Shown one piece after another: positions 24,440 through 35,639 of a DNA stretch of 64,000 nucleotides. The notes under the pieces were generated by a model. It was not told where the DNA came from, searched no databases, and saw only the letters and a program-made list of their open reading frames with translations. This DNA comes from Hanleya hanleyi (Eukaryota > Mollusca > Polyplacophora > Lepidopleurida > Hanleyidae): positions 1 to 64,000 of the forward strand of contig JAVTVY010037026.1 of the NCBI GenBank assembly GCA_036873755.1, given 5' to 3'. Positions within the stretch are counted from its first letter, which is position 1. The number at the start of each line of letters is the position of its first letter. A program made the position numbers and the translations under genes.

Positions 24440-25287
24440 AAAACAGGCATAGCAGTCTGAACGAAATCTGCCAAAGCGTGGGTGAATATTGAGAACATAT
24501 ATGTATATTTTTAGCATTGGCGGTATTATTGTGATGTCATTTAGTTCATCAAAGTATATATTTGGCAATTACAGTTTGTACTTCATGAATCTCTCTTCCA
24601 TTTGTTTATATGGACCAATGTCAAATGTCTGTTGTAAATTATGGAAAGACGGAAGAGGAGTCACCGTTATAAATAAACCTACCATAAGATCAGTCGTTTA
24701 TTTGCATTCCAAAAGGTTCTCAGCGCACAATCCGAATTGTTAATACTTCAATTCTACGCCTGTCTATTTGTTAGTCTGGGAGAAACAGCGGACGAAACAT
24801 GATAGAAAAAGTTGCAAGAAGCCGACCGAGCGTAAGCAAACCTCTCCTTGTGTTAGGCTAGAAGAAAATTTCTTTCGAGGTATTATGATGACAAAGTCAT
24901 GTATGTTTTTGATGAATAGCTTACAACCTGGAGATCTTCCTCTTCTAAAATAAGATGGCCAAGGTATAATGGCATTAATAGAAAACCTAACCCTAACCCT
25001 TCCTTGTTTGTCAAGAACATTTTAATGTAATTCGTGTCACTGGATGCCAAACCCAGAACGCCTTCTGACTCCATTGATGCCTCTTACATATTCTATAGGA
25101 AAATATCATTGGCAACTCCTATATAAACAGTCTTAGATTGAATTTACCGTCTGATATTGCATGGTAAAATATTGTTCAACTAGAACACGTCAACTCCTAG
25201 TATCAATGGGCATATATATATCATGTACAACATTTAGTCATCTTCAACTTTCCACACATTCCACACGATAATTTTTATCTTTTTCAG
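24440..25287. other. Intergenic DNA between GPCR and candidate exon
   Basis: It contains the GPCR 3' UTR and then unassigned AT-rich sequence. A short CCTAACCCTAACCCTT word near 24988 resembles the telomere repeat but is only two to three units long. Confidence 0.5.
24672..24677 (+). promoter_or_regulatory. PolyA signal AATAAA downstream of the GPCR
   Basis: AATAAA lies 233 bp after the receptor stop codon and would give a compact 3' UTR. It is the nearest canonical signal on the same strand. Confidence 0.45.
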
Positions 25288-25645
25288 TTATACGGCAGGA
25301 CAATTTCCGAGAAAGCAAAATATACTATATAGATGTATCACAAAATTACTTCATAAAGATACGTCCATAAACATACACAAAGCCGTGAAAGAAGAAAAGT
25401 GGGGCAATAGAGGAGTTAAGCATGGTAACATGCAATACGGAGAAGCTAAGGAGATGATCCTCGGATCAGCGGATCATTGTGATAGTTATGAGATCATTCC
25501 ATTCGCAACAAAAGTTTCAGGAAATCCTACAGCACATCATTTTGAGCAAACTCCTTCTTATGGTGAAAGTTTCATGAACCATAGACGATCGTCCCAGTGG
25601 TCATCTTATTTTACACCTCCCAATGATGGTTTTTACACTAACTGA
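25288..25645 (+). CDS. Candidate terminal coding exon, unknown protein
   Basis: A clean splice acceptor (ATTTTTATCTTTTTCAG ending at 25287) is followed in one phase by about 118 sense codons and a stop at 25643-25645. The predicted peptide is hydrophilic and mixed in composition, with no membrane segment. It contains no motif that I recognise (for example EEKWGNRGVKHGNMQYGEAK). There is no upstream exon partner in view; the GPCR 850 bp upstream already ends in its own stop. It could be a real last exon or a chance frame after a chance acceptor. Confidence 0.3.
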
Positions 25646-25949
25646 TTGTGATAGTTTCGTCCAAGAAAAGGTACAAAATAGATTTTTCATTCTACGAACA
25701 AGGAACATGTCATGAAAAATGTCCGATTAGCTTGAAAGACCATGCGCATCTCTCCGGCGGCCACGATAATATGTAGCAATTTTCGAAGGAATTCAATTCT
25801 ATGACGAGTTGCGTTCACAAGAAAAGAGTAAAATGGGAATAATGGGGATCACCAGCCACACTAGGCGGCGCTAGTGCTCCATCAGGTAAAGAAGACGTGG
25901 CGTCATAAAACGAGCAAATAAAACGTCCAGAAAAACGACCTGGGCATGT

Positions 25950-26078
25950 GCCATTTACCTCTTGGTTAAATACTCTTGATCTTGGTTCTTTACTCTGGTT
26001 AATTGTTCCATTTAATTTGTACTCTGCCTCTTATGGTGTTTGTGCAATAAATACTTGAACTTGAACTTGAACTTGGTA
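25950..26078 (+). mobile_element. LINE 3' end with (ACTTGA)n tail
   Basis: The segment ends GTGCAATAAATACTTGAACTT and then repeats TTGAAC several times. This is the usual 3' terminus of CR1/L2-type LINEs. No coding part is recognised next to it. Confidence 0.5.
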
Positions 26079-26459
26079 CACTTAGCCACCTGGCTTCAGT
26101 TCGAGCTGGCGAACCCCATTAATCTATGATCAAGGGGAATAACTCCGGTGTAAACATCGGATCAGCTCGTTCACAAATAGAGGTAGCAGATGACAGTAGC
26201 TTTTGTGAGGACCAAAGGGTATAACTCAGGGAGATAAGCAGCCAGAGGATGCTAGGTCCCCCGCCAAAATGGCAGCAATATTTATAAGCGCTGTCGGTTT
26301 CAGAAGATATTCATGAGGATGGCAACAGCTACTTCACAGGCGTAAGAAGCAGAGGGGTCTTTCCACCTTCCCAGGTTTTGAGATCAACTCCGAATGGCTG
26401 ACTGAATGTTGATTGCCACTGTAATATATTTTCTTTACCATGTAGCATGAAAATTATGT

Positions 26460-28135
26460 AACCAAAATGCAATCCCAAGAGACAACTCATGGCATATTAT
26501 CTGCAAACTAAATTTGACAAGAATATGAAGGCATCCTCAACCTATTGCCCAGAAACCAAATTTAGACTTTGCCACAAGGAGTCACCACCTGTAGGTGCAA
26601 GCAGGCAAAACACAATCCCAAATGACATTTCATGTCATGGTATCGGCATATGAACTTTGAGACTCTGAAGAGGGGTCCTCAAGTTATTGCCGGTACTAGA
26701 TGCCCACCGGTGTTCATGTTATTTGGGGCGGGTCACATATGAATACAAAATTTGAGAATAATCTGATGAGCAGTTGCCAAATTATTGCCCGGAAACAAAT
26801 TTTTCCACCAGGAGACGCCACCTGTAGGCAGAAGCGGGAAAAATACAATCCCAAGGAACATGGTATCGTGGGGACATCTGCATACCAAATTTGACAAGAA
26901 TCCGATGAGGGTCCTCAAGTTATTGCCCAGAAACCAAATTTAGATTTTGACACCAGGTGACGCCACCTCTAGGCGCAAGTCAGTGAAATGCATTATCAAG
27001 CGACATCTTATGTCACGGTACATTCATACAAAATTTGAGAAGAATCCGATGGTCAGTTCTCAAGTTATTACCTGGAAACGAATTTGTGATGTTGCCACCA
27101 GGTGGCGCCACCTGTGAGTGCAAGTGAGCGAAAGGCAATCCCAAGCACAGCTCCTGGCATGGTAAATGCATGCCAAATTTGAGAACAATCCGATGAGCCG
27201 CAACGTTTCTCATGTTACCCAGAAAGGTACATATGTAGGATATTTCAAAGAAATTCGACCAAGTGTTTCTAAGTTATCACTTGCAGCTCTAGTGGCGCCG
27301 CCTCCGGGTGGATTTTGCTGAAACGCATCACCAACGGTGTTTTGTCGCAGGGAATGCATTTACCAAATTTCGAAGAAATCCGACAAATTGTTCGAAAGAT
27401 ATCGCTTCCGAAGGATTTGAACAAACATGAACGGACATGCATTAAAGATTGGAACAAGACCCAGTGGCGCCACCTACAGGCGGATCTTGCTGAAACGTAA
27501 TACCAGCGACGTCTTGTCGCAAAGAATGCAGATGCCAAATTTCGGAGGAATCCGACAAAGCATTTAGGAGTTATCGCTTACGCAGTATTTGCACGGACAT
27601 GCACTAAATATTGAAACAAGACCCAGTGGCGCCACCTACAGGCGGATCTTGCTGAAACGTAATACCAACAGACGTCTTGTCACAAAGAATGCAGATGCCA
27701 AATTTCGGAGGAACCGACAAAGCAGTTAGGAGTTATCGCTTATGAAGCATTTGCACCAACATCCACTAAAGATTGGAACAAGACCCAGTGGCGCCACCTA
27801 CAGGCGGATCTTGCTGAAACGTAATACCAACAGACGTCTTGTCGCAAAGAATGCAGATGCCAAATTTCTGAGGAATCCGACAAAGCATTTAGAAGTTATT
27901 GCTTACGAAGTATTTGCACGGACATGTCCGTGCACGGACACATAGAAGCAAGACCCCAGTGGCGCCACCTACAGGCGGATCTTGCTGAAACGTAATACCA
28001 AGAGACGTCTTGTCGCAAAGAATGCAGATGCCAAATTTCGGAGGAATCCGACAAAGCATTTAGAAGTTATTGCTTACGAAGTATTTGCACGGACATGTCC
28101 GTGCATGCACGGACACATAGAAGCAAGAACCATTT
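26460..28135. repeat. ~145-170-bp satellite array, at least nine units
   Basis: Each unit carries a GGCGCCACCT-type word, CCAAATTTGAGAAGAATCCGA or CCAAATTTCGGAGGAATCCGA, and AAGTTATTGC or GAGTTATCGC. Marker words lie near 26580, 26807, 26953, 27098, 27290, 27464, 27626, 27787 and 27957. The first units are diverged, while those from 27460 on are nearly identical. The array ends in a segment with GGCAGATAGACGGACATACG and ACCCCCATCAAAATTGACGG. Open frames such as 27742-27945 and 27982-28263 are repeat artefacts. Confidence 0.88.
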
Positions 28136-28529
28136 TAAAGTCCCCGGCCGCGTTGCGGCGGGGGACAAAAACGTCGCATCGGGTCGAAAAAGTCACTTGT
28201 ACAACTTCACATGTTGACAGTAATGTGTGTCAAAGTTGGGAAAAATCCACAAAAACTATTTGACGTCTTGCGTTTAAAACAAAAGTTAACGGGCAGATAG
28301 ACGGACATACGACGCCATATCGTAATACCCCCATCAAAATTGACGGGCGTTTAACAATTCTTACGACAGAGCGAGATGACAAAGGACACATTTTGCCTAC
28401 TGACATGCACTTACATAATATTTCTCGAATTTATATACTACTATTCCTCACCAGGATCTAAGTTCAATACAACTGGTCATCAGTTTTCAAAATAACAAAT
28501 CCGTATCGCTGATCAGTATTCTTAATCAA

Positions 28530-29812
28530 TATGATTTTGGTTGTAAAGTCGTTATTTAGAGAATCATGTACCCCAATCACGCTTTGATTTTGCCTGTTCA
28601 TATGAACATCATGAGGATCTTGACGTGCATGAGTTCATACGGTCACTAGTCCGGGTTAAGCGGAATTAGGCACATTTTACGAAACATAACGCATATATTT
28701 CGCATGCTACGCACGTATTTTGCTATCATCAGGCGACATGTATTGCCCAATTTTAGGAACTTTGTGACGAGGCGCTTGGTAGTATAGCACTGTTTTATAA
28801 ATTTTTGCAATAATGTCTTGTGACGTTGATTAACCATATCTGGCCTGGCCAATTTGGGGTGTACCGCAGCTGCCAAGATGGCCGCCATGATGACATCATA
28901 GTGACGTCATAACTGTCTATTTTTTGGCCGATGATTTTTCGATTTTTTTTTATTTAAGCGTTTTCTACATGATACATTAGTAAATAATAATCTGATACGG
29001 AATAAAATATGTTTTACCCAATTTTCCAGGCAGAAAAACAAACATTTTTAAGAAATCTGACGAAAACTTCACTTTTCTGGTACCCCACATGGACTTCATT
29101 TTGAATTTATCCATGACCCTCTGTTCGGGGGGTCATACAAATAGGCTCAAAATGACCCCAATATGGAAAGCTACAAAGTCACGGAGTATCATCTCTCATT
29201 GTTTGCGTTCCGGAGATAAGAGCAAAGAAACCAACGGGGGGCCAGGTAGGATTAAATTCGCTACATTTCACACATGATCTATGAGATGCTTCTAGGCGTG
29301 ATGTGCATTCGCCATATACATGTCCCTCTGGAATATTTCTCTCTAGAAAGGGATAGTATACTGTGTCAAAATTGTAATCATCTCTCTTGTCGTCAAGTCG
29401 ACGAGAGAGAAGACCCGATTCATTTTCATAGAGATATAGGTCTAAATATGATGTGGCGTTAGGGCTATCTTTAGTTTTCTTCAAATTCAGTGTAGTTGGA
29501 TATATATATATCTTTCGCTGCATCAGATATATAGCGATTATCCGCAGCCAGAACCCCGTCTATATAGCGTTTAGTGAATGAGAAGGAACGGGCTTTGAAA
29601 TGATCAGTTTTTCAAAGCATCTGCATATGGTCGTATTCATAAGGGCACAGATAAATGTCCGCCAAAAAGTGTGCGTAATTAGTACCCTTTGGAATACCTA
29701 TATGCTGTTGATATGTTGTGTTGCCAACTTTCACATAGATATTATTAATGAGAAATTCAAGCAACTCTATAAACAAATGAAACATCCCATGAATGATATC
29801 CCATGTATGTAG
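28530..29812 (-). pseudogene. YIDD-type RT element remnant, interrupted by a MITE
   Basis: On the minus strand, from high to low coordinates, it shows NNIYVKVGNTTYQQ and GIPKGTNYAHFLADIYL (about 29640-29760), then TSYLDLYLYENESGLLSRRL and KRDDYNF, a CVKCSEFN end near 29256, a 418-bp insertion, and HKTLLQKFIKQCYTTKRL with KFLKLGNTCRLMIAKY (about 28710-28815). The 3' UTR runs to about 28530. The order matches the copy at 61575-62090. The YIDD box itself is lost between about 29500 and 29620. Frameshifts and deletions make it inactive. Which retroelement class it belongs to is uncertain; Penelope-like is one candidate. Confidence 0.82.
28834..29251. mobile_element. TTAA-flanked MITE (piggyBac-type ends), copy 1
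   Basis: It is flanked by TTAA at 28830-28833 and 29252-29255. The ends are inverted: CCATATCTGGCCTGGCC on the left and, read from the right end, TCCTACCTGGCCCCC. The interior matches the MITE at 33298-33872 in opposite orientation, including CTCCGTGACTTT, GTCATTTTGAGCCTATTTG and CCAGAAAAGT. No coding capacity. The host RT copy shows the uninterrupted target GATTTTAATCAACG at 61930-61943. Confidence 0.85.
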
Positions 29813-29814
29813 TA

Positions 29815-30420
29815 GAGATAAAGAATGCTTCAAATTTCAAATCCCCATGGTTAGATTGCATCAAAACAACTCTATGTAATACTGGCTTCAACTATGTGTG
29901 GGATTCTCAAAATGTAAACAATGCTGCATGTCAAAAGGTGTCATTTACAGAATATTCAAAACCGATTTCCAATTCGAAAAATACCTGATTATTTTGAACG
30001 AAAAAAGCAGAATCATTATCAGTGGATTTCGATCATGTAATCATAAATTGCCAATTGAAACCGGAAGATGGAAAGCTAAAGCGAAAAACGAGAGATACTG
30101 TACAGCATGTGATACACGCAGCATTGGAGATGAATTTCATTTTCTATTTACCTGTCCGCTGTTAAAGGTAATTCGAATGAAATACATACCAAGATATATA
30201 TATATATACGAGGCCCAATGTCATCAAGCTCAGAGAACTATTTCAGTCTGAAGACAAGCGCAAGCTCGTGAATCTCTGTAAATTTATCAAAGAAGGAATG
30301 TCTATATGTAATTATTAGTAATGCTCAAATGTATATTGTTATCCGCCATCTGTAACTCACATTGTATACCTCTCGTGCCACCCTGAGTGGTTAGAGTGTA
30401 ATAAATGATTGATTGATAGC
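29815..30420 (+). pseudogene. LINE ORF2 C-terminal fragment with 3' tail
   Basis: The frame carries the region after the RT domain: FKTDFQFEKYL, FRSCNHKLPIETGRW, CTACDTRSIGDEFHFLFTCP, and (after a frameshift near 30190) KLRELFQSEDKRKLVNLCKF ending in a stop near 30318. The CxxC...H...C pattern is a zinc-knuckle-like C-terminal motif common in invertebrate LINEs. The tail is GAGTGTAATAAATGATTGAT near 30400. The copy is 5' truncated, and its left edge abuts the minus-strand RT remnant. Confidence 0.75.
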
Positions 30421-31229
30421 TTCTGACATTAACATATCGGCGATCAGTCTGCAGTATAGAGAGTCGAGAAATTCCATGTGGATACATGTCAGTACGTTAC
30501 GCGTCCTTTCGCATCAAGTTCTTCCGTAAGATATTTTGAATATTTCAATATCCACATAAATTTAACGCCAGCTTGTAGAAATAGTGCATGGCGGAATACT
30601 TTCCCAAAAATGCTTTTACCTCCTGAAGAGCTCTTGTCAACAGGATTGAAAGAAGTTTGGTGGTGCAGCCTCTAGAACCAGCTGTGAATCTAGCTAGGTC
30701 TAGCTGGATTATGCTAATAAAATTCACTCATAGGACACTGATTTTGATTGAGTTAACTAGAATTGTAAAACGTAATTTTTGTATCATTAGCATCATTTTA
30801 CGCTTTGAATCGTTCCTGTCATGATGTTCCCGTATTCTCATTTTATGACTGTTGTATCTATCCAATAATTAGTTTATTAAATTTTCATATAATTGTACAT
30901 TCCTTATATCCTAATTTAATGCTATTGTCTCAGCCATTTTTCGGTAATATTAACCTCAGCGCTAGCGTTTTACGTTTTATTGTATAAACACAATTGATTT
31001 GCATTGAATTGGGATAGAATGAGAACAGTGTAATAAACAGTTACGAATTTGAGCAACGTTACAATTTTTTTATAACAAGCTCCAAGACCGATGCCATACA
31101 TAATAGCAAAACATAGTTTTCAATAACATGACTGTTTTCAATAACAGGGTATCAAGCTGCTACTGAAAATAGTACCTGACACTAATGGTATACGAGTTAC
31201 TAAAACCAGTAACAAAGAGCTAAACCACC

Positions 31230-31715
31230 ACGAGAATTTCAAGTAAGAAAAAATACCAATCGGATCCAATACCTCTCGGCTATCAGTTATTGTCTACACT
31301 CAGCAAACGTGCATATATAGACCCATCTATCGGTCCAATTTATCATTTTGCATCCTCAAAGTTACAGGACCTCGAGAGTGGAACAAACTGCCCCCATCAA
31401 TGAAAGGCATTCAATCAACATCACTTTTTAAATCAAAACTCAAATCCTATTTCATTACGAACTGCATTGTAACAACTGGTCCATTTCTCTCAGTGCGTGA
31501 AATCTTTTATTTTTCAGCCACATATGTTTTTCTCATATTTCTACCGATGCCATTTAAGACGTTACTGGGATAGAACAAGCCCTTTTGGGTTTTATTCCCG
31601 CCAAATTGTATTTTCAGGCTAATTATTACTCACATATATTTTTAAAAATTCAGCATTTCAGCCATTGGTATCCACTACTTTGATGTATATTTTGGTGAAT
31701 AAATTTCAATTCAAT
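31230..31715 (+). pseudogene. LINE ORF2 C-terminal fragment with (TTCAA)n tail
   Basis: A frame around 31370-31470 reads GPREWNKLPPSMKGIQSTSL followed by FKSKLKSYF, the typical end of CR1/L2-group ORF2 proteins. It continues as a 3' UTR to GAATAAATTTCAATTCAATT at about 31700. Upstream sequence (31230-31360) is consistent with the same protein but contains a frameshift. Confidence 0.7.
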
Positions 31716-33297
31716 TCAATTCCATGCTTTGCATACGATGTATGTAACTTTGGCAACTAGGCTAACAGACATGTAATCTTGTAGGGTTGACTGTAGTTCT
31801 CTCTTACAAGAAATACGTAGCATGTTGAGTCATGTCAGCTATTGCGAAGGCCTTACTTGACTGGACAATGTTTTTCGCAGAGGTTCTGGTAGAGCTTGTA
31901 TATCGAGGTCGGTCATCTTCAAGAGGCTTCTTTCCTCACGTAATTGCCTGTGGAACACATTTTTGGAGATCTTAGATTTAACGAACAGAATTTGACCTTG
32001 AGACAATAGATATCCTACTAAACAGAATATGACTTACATCTTCAATACACTTGTGGAGATGTATCCATCGCATTAAGTTGAAAAGCCTAGCTATATTTCT
32101 CCATGTTATAATATTAAAAAACTGTATGAAAAATAGGTCAGCTGAAGACCAGTCAACTCGGATAGGCTGATAGTCGACCAAATCATTTTTTTCAAAGCCA
32201 ATTTCCTGTTTCACTTCCCCGTATTTTTCGGATAAAACTGGCTGTATTTTAAATATTTTTTTATGGGTTTAATTGTATGGTCCTAATAGGTTAATTTCAC
32301 GCTAAGTTCTAATACCTGGCTGGCTGATTTAAGCTGTATAGCCCAAATTTATATATGTTCAGCTGTGAAATAAATCCTGTCCAACTTTCTGAATGATAGA
32401 CAATTTCAATTTCGGTTGGGTTAAACCATGTCTGATCACTTCGATCAAGACCAAGATGTCACACAAGGTAGCTTTTTGTCTTCTACTATGTTTAGTATCA
32501 AGATCAACAGCTTAGCTGCAGTTTGAATAAATGAATTGATGGTTCACTGTTTGTAGATGATTTCAACATATCATGTAGTGGAAAAAGTATACATAATATT
32601 GAGAGAACATTGCAACTTTGTCTAAATAGAATTCAGAAATGGTGTCTAGAAAATAATTTCAAGTTCTCCAGGACAGAGACAAATTGTATACACTTTTGTA
32701 GAAAGTATTCCAGCACATTACATTAGATACTTACATTAGATGGAACTGAAATCAAGGTAGTACAAGAAGTCCAATTCCTAGGAATATTGTTTGATCACCG
32801 ATTAACGTTCCTACCGAATATAAATTGATTGAAAAGAAAAGCTCTTGATTTTTTAAGACAGTGGGGAGGAGATCGATCACTTATTCGTTCTAAGCTTGAT
32901 TATGGCTCTATTGGTTACAACGGTGCAAGCAAGTCAACTTGGCAAAGCTAGATCCTGTTCTCCGTCACGGACTAAGACTTTGCCTTGGAGCGTTCAGAAC
33001 ATCACCTAAAGAAAGCTTATATGTTGAAGCAGGTGAATCGCCTTTGGAACTTCGAAGAATTAAACTAGCATGGCAATATATCACAAAATGGATTTGTAGA
33101 TTTGTATTAAAGAAACATCCCATTATTCCACCTCTTGGAAGCATTGTAGCAGCTGCCATTAAGTTTAGTCAAATTTTGCCTATGAAGCTCTTATCAGTTT
33201 GATCATGGCAGTCAGCCAGTAGTGCATATTACAATGACGAAATATAAAAAGGCAGACACGAGCCATCTCGTGTATACTCAAGAATGTAGTCTATTAA

Positions 33298-33872
33298 TCC
33301 TACCTGGCCTGGGTGGGGGGGGGGGGGCGAAATGGACTCCCCTATCAAACTTTCTACGCTATCTCCGGAACGACAAAAAATAGAGAGCTGAAACTCCGTG
33401 ACTTTATAGTTTATCATGTTGGAGTCATTTTGAGCCTATTTGCTTAACCCCCCGAGCAGAGGATCATGGGAAAATTCAAGATGGTGCCAACGTGGGGTCC
33501 CAGAAAAGTTATGTTTTTGTCATATTTCTTCAAGATTCTGCTTTTCCGCGATGAAAAGCGGACAAAAACTATTTTATTTCACATCACATTAATATTTACT
33601 AATTTATCATGCAGTTTTTGCGGAGAAATTGCATAAATAAAAAAATCGGAAAATCTGACTGAAAAATCGACCAAAAAAGTCGTTTTTGAAAGAAAGTGAC
33701 GTCACAACGGCCATCTTGGATCTTTTAACATTTTCTGGCTTGACCCAAAGGTGTAGTGTGGTAAGTTTCAGCTCCCTAGCTTAAGGGCTGAGAAAAATAA
33801 TTAGGGGGGGGGCATTTCGGCCCCCCCCCCATCAGGCCGCAACAGGTCCCAAAAAGCCCAGGCCAGGTAGGG
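33298..33872. mobile_element. TTAA-flanked MITE (piggyBac-type ends), copy 2
   Basis: TTAA lies at 33294-33297 and 33873-33876. The ends are TCCTACCTGGCCTGGGT and, read from the right, CCCTACCTGGCCTGGGC, so the termini resemble TTAACCCTA of piggyBac elements. G- and C-runs lie just inside both ends. It is 575 bp long and non-coding. It interrupts the LINE between its connection region and its RNase H domain. Superfamily is inferred from the TTAA duplication and CCC(T) start only. Confidence 0.85.
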
Positions 33873-34399
33873 TTAAGAGAAAAATACAGATCACATCAAG
33901 CTATTTATATAGATGATTCTAAAGATGGCGAGAGAGTAGCGTGTACTACTATCTTTAGTTAACTAAAAAAACAAAAGAAACAATAGAAACAATAGAAACT
34001 AAAACCTGGCGACTTCCAGGTAAAAGTTCGATTTTCGCTGCCGAAGACAACGCTTTATTATAAGCTTTAGAAGGTATTGGGTCTACTTTAGGAGGAAAAT
34101 ATATCATATTCTCAGATTCATTGTCATGTCGTCAAGCGATTGAGAGTGAAACTTCAGCCCACCTCACCATTTGTTGATGTTGTGTTTTGTTGGTTGCCTA
34201 GCCACGTTTGCATCAAAGGAAATACTGAAGCTGATGAAATGGCTAAGGCAGCCCTAGATAATGAGGCTGATCTTGCTGGAATCCCATATAGCGATTTCAG
34301 ACCCACTATCTGTGCTTATGTGAGAAAGCTGTTTCAATCTAATTATGAGATGCTGTGGATAATAACAAACTTCATCAGTTTAAAAATACTGTAGGATAT

Positions 34400-35272
34400 A
34401 TGGCGGATTCCACGCAAAACTGTACCACTAACTCCCATTTCTGTCTGTCCATGACGGATTATGACATTAGAACACCAATAACTTGGAAAACATCATAAAC
34501 AAACACAGTTCCCTGTACCTTATTATCTAAAATGTGTCAGTGAATTGCATAAGATGAAAATAGACAAGTGCCCCTATGAATTATTTGTACAGTTTTTAGT
34601 TTAGCGGAACAAAACACAAATGACATTAGTAACATTTGTGTTACTAATGTCATTTGTCTGTCAAAATCTATTTCATATATGTACAAGAAATTTCTTATAA
34701 CAGAAGCACTTGCATATGCTCAGTGAAATTAGGCCAAGCGTATTGATGTATCTGTACCATTGTCAGTGTATGTCAACGCCCATGCTGTAATATTGAGCCT
34801 TTTCAAAAACGTTCTAATGTCATTTCTGTCAAGGGAGTTGGACAGACATGACACTAGAAACGTTTTTCAAACGCTCATAGTATCGATGTATTGGTATTTT
34901 ATACACTGGCAATGGTATATATATCTCAATAATGTCAAGCTAGTACCACTGTAAATCTTTAATTGATTCATTTAATTGACATTTGTTTTGTGGTGAATAT
35001 TGCAAAAAAAGTTGGACAGACATATGACATTAGAACAACTGACATTAGAAACATTTACATTTCTGTCTCTCTATTATACTGCAGATAAGAAATGTGCAGT
35101 GTAATACTGTTTATATTCAGATATGCATACATCACACAACATTTGTTGGTTTAGCAAACACAGTACAAGACACAGAGTCAGTTTTTCAACATTTTTAATG
35201 TTGCAAACGTCATTTTCCGGTGAGACAGACAATTTAACGGAAAGTGGTACACTTTTTCGTGGAATCCGCCAT
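34400..35272. mobile_element. MITE with ATGGCGGATTCCACG inverted ends
   Basis: The left end reads ATGGCGGATTCCACGCAAAA. The right end, in reverse complement, reads ATGGCGGATTCCACGAAAAA. AT flanks both sides, so a 2-bp duplication is possible. The interior repeats GACATTAGAAC and GTTGGACAGACATGAC-like words. It also contains a perfect hairpin at 34616-34656 (ACAAATGACATTAGTAACA, loop TTTG, then its reverse complement). 873 bp, no coding capacity. It sits inside the RNase H-bearing LINE. Confidence 0.78.
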
Positions 35273-35559
35273 ATTCATCTGAATAGCCAGAAACGTCATG
35301 ATCAGTCATGATCAGGCGATGCAGAATCGGCCATACCCGATTAACTCACGAACATTTACTAAAAACCAGCCCCAAGGTGTATTCCATGCCACGAAGATAT
35401 CACAGTGCAAACATATTATGATCGACTGTATAGATTTTAAGGTTGTAAGAGATTCTTTTTATGAAGCAGCTACTTTAGAAGATCTTTTTAGTCCGGTAAA
35501 AGAATACTATTCTAAGTTATTGGAAAAAATATTGCTGAACTCGACATTAAACCTTAATT

Positions 35560-35562
35560 CTT

Positions 35563-35619
<57 letters not shown>

Positions 35620-35624
35620 TTCTT
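35560..35624. repeat. (TC)n microsatellite
   Basis: About 60 bp of TC dinucleotides with a few TTTC interruptions, directly after the last recognisable LINE codons. Confidence 0.95.
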
Positions 35625-35639
35625 GAGTATACCCCAGAC

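Larger units (their letters stand above)
32395..35560 (+). pseudogene. RNase H-bearing LINE (I/Nimb/Jockey-like) with two MITE insertions
   Basis: This is a degraded non-LTR retrotransposon that would copy itself by target-primed reverse transcription. In order it shows: QGSFLSSTMFSIKIN; the RT catalytic VDDF with NISCSGKSIHNIERTLQLCL (about 32555-32620); SKLDYGSIGYNGASKS (about 32890); LDPVLRHGLRLCLGAFRTSP (about 32947-33005). Then a MITE (33298-33872). Then an RNase H domain with IDDSKDGERVA, AAEDNALL and IIFSDSLSCRQAIE (the D-E-D catalytic series, about 33910-34145) and WLPSHVCIKGNTEADEMAK. Then a second MITE (34400-35272), and last GHTRLTHEHLL and CKHIMIDCIDF up to about 35550. Many frameshifts and stops. 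Clade not resolved. Confidence 0.85.

Noticed and set aside
24985..25003. Telomeric repeat (CCCTAA)
   Set aside because: Only two to three units and embedded in ordinary sequence; chance or trivial.
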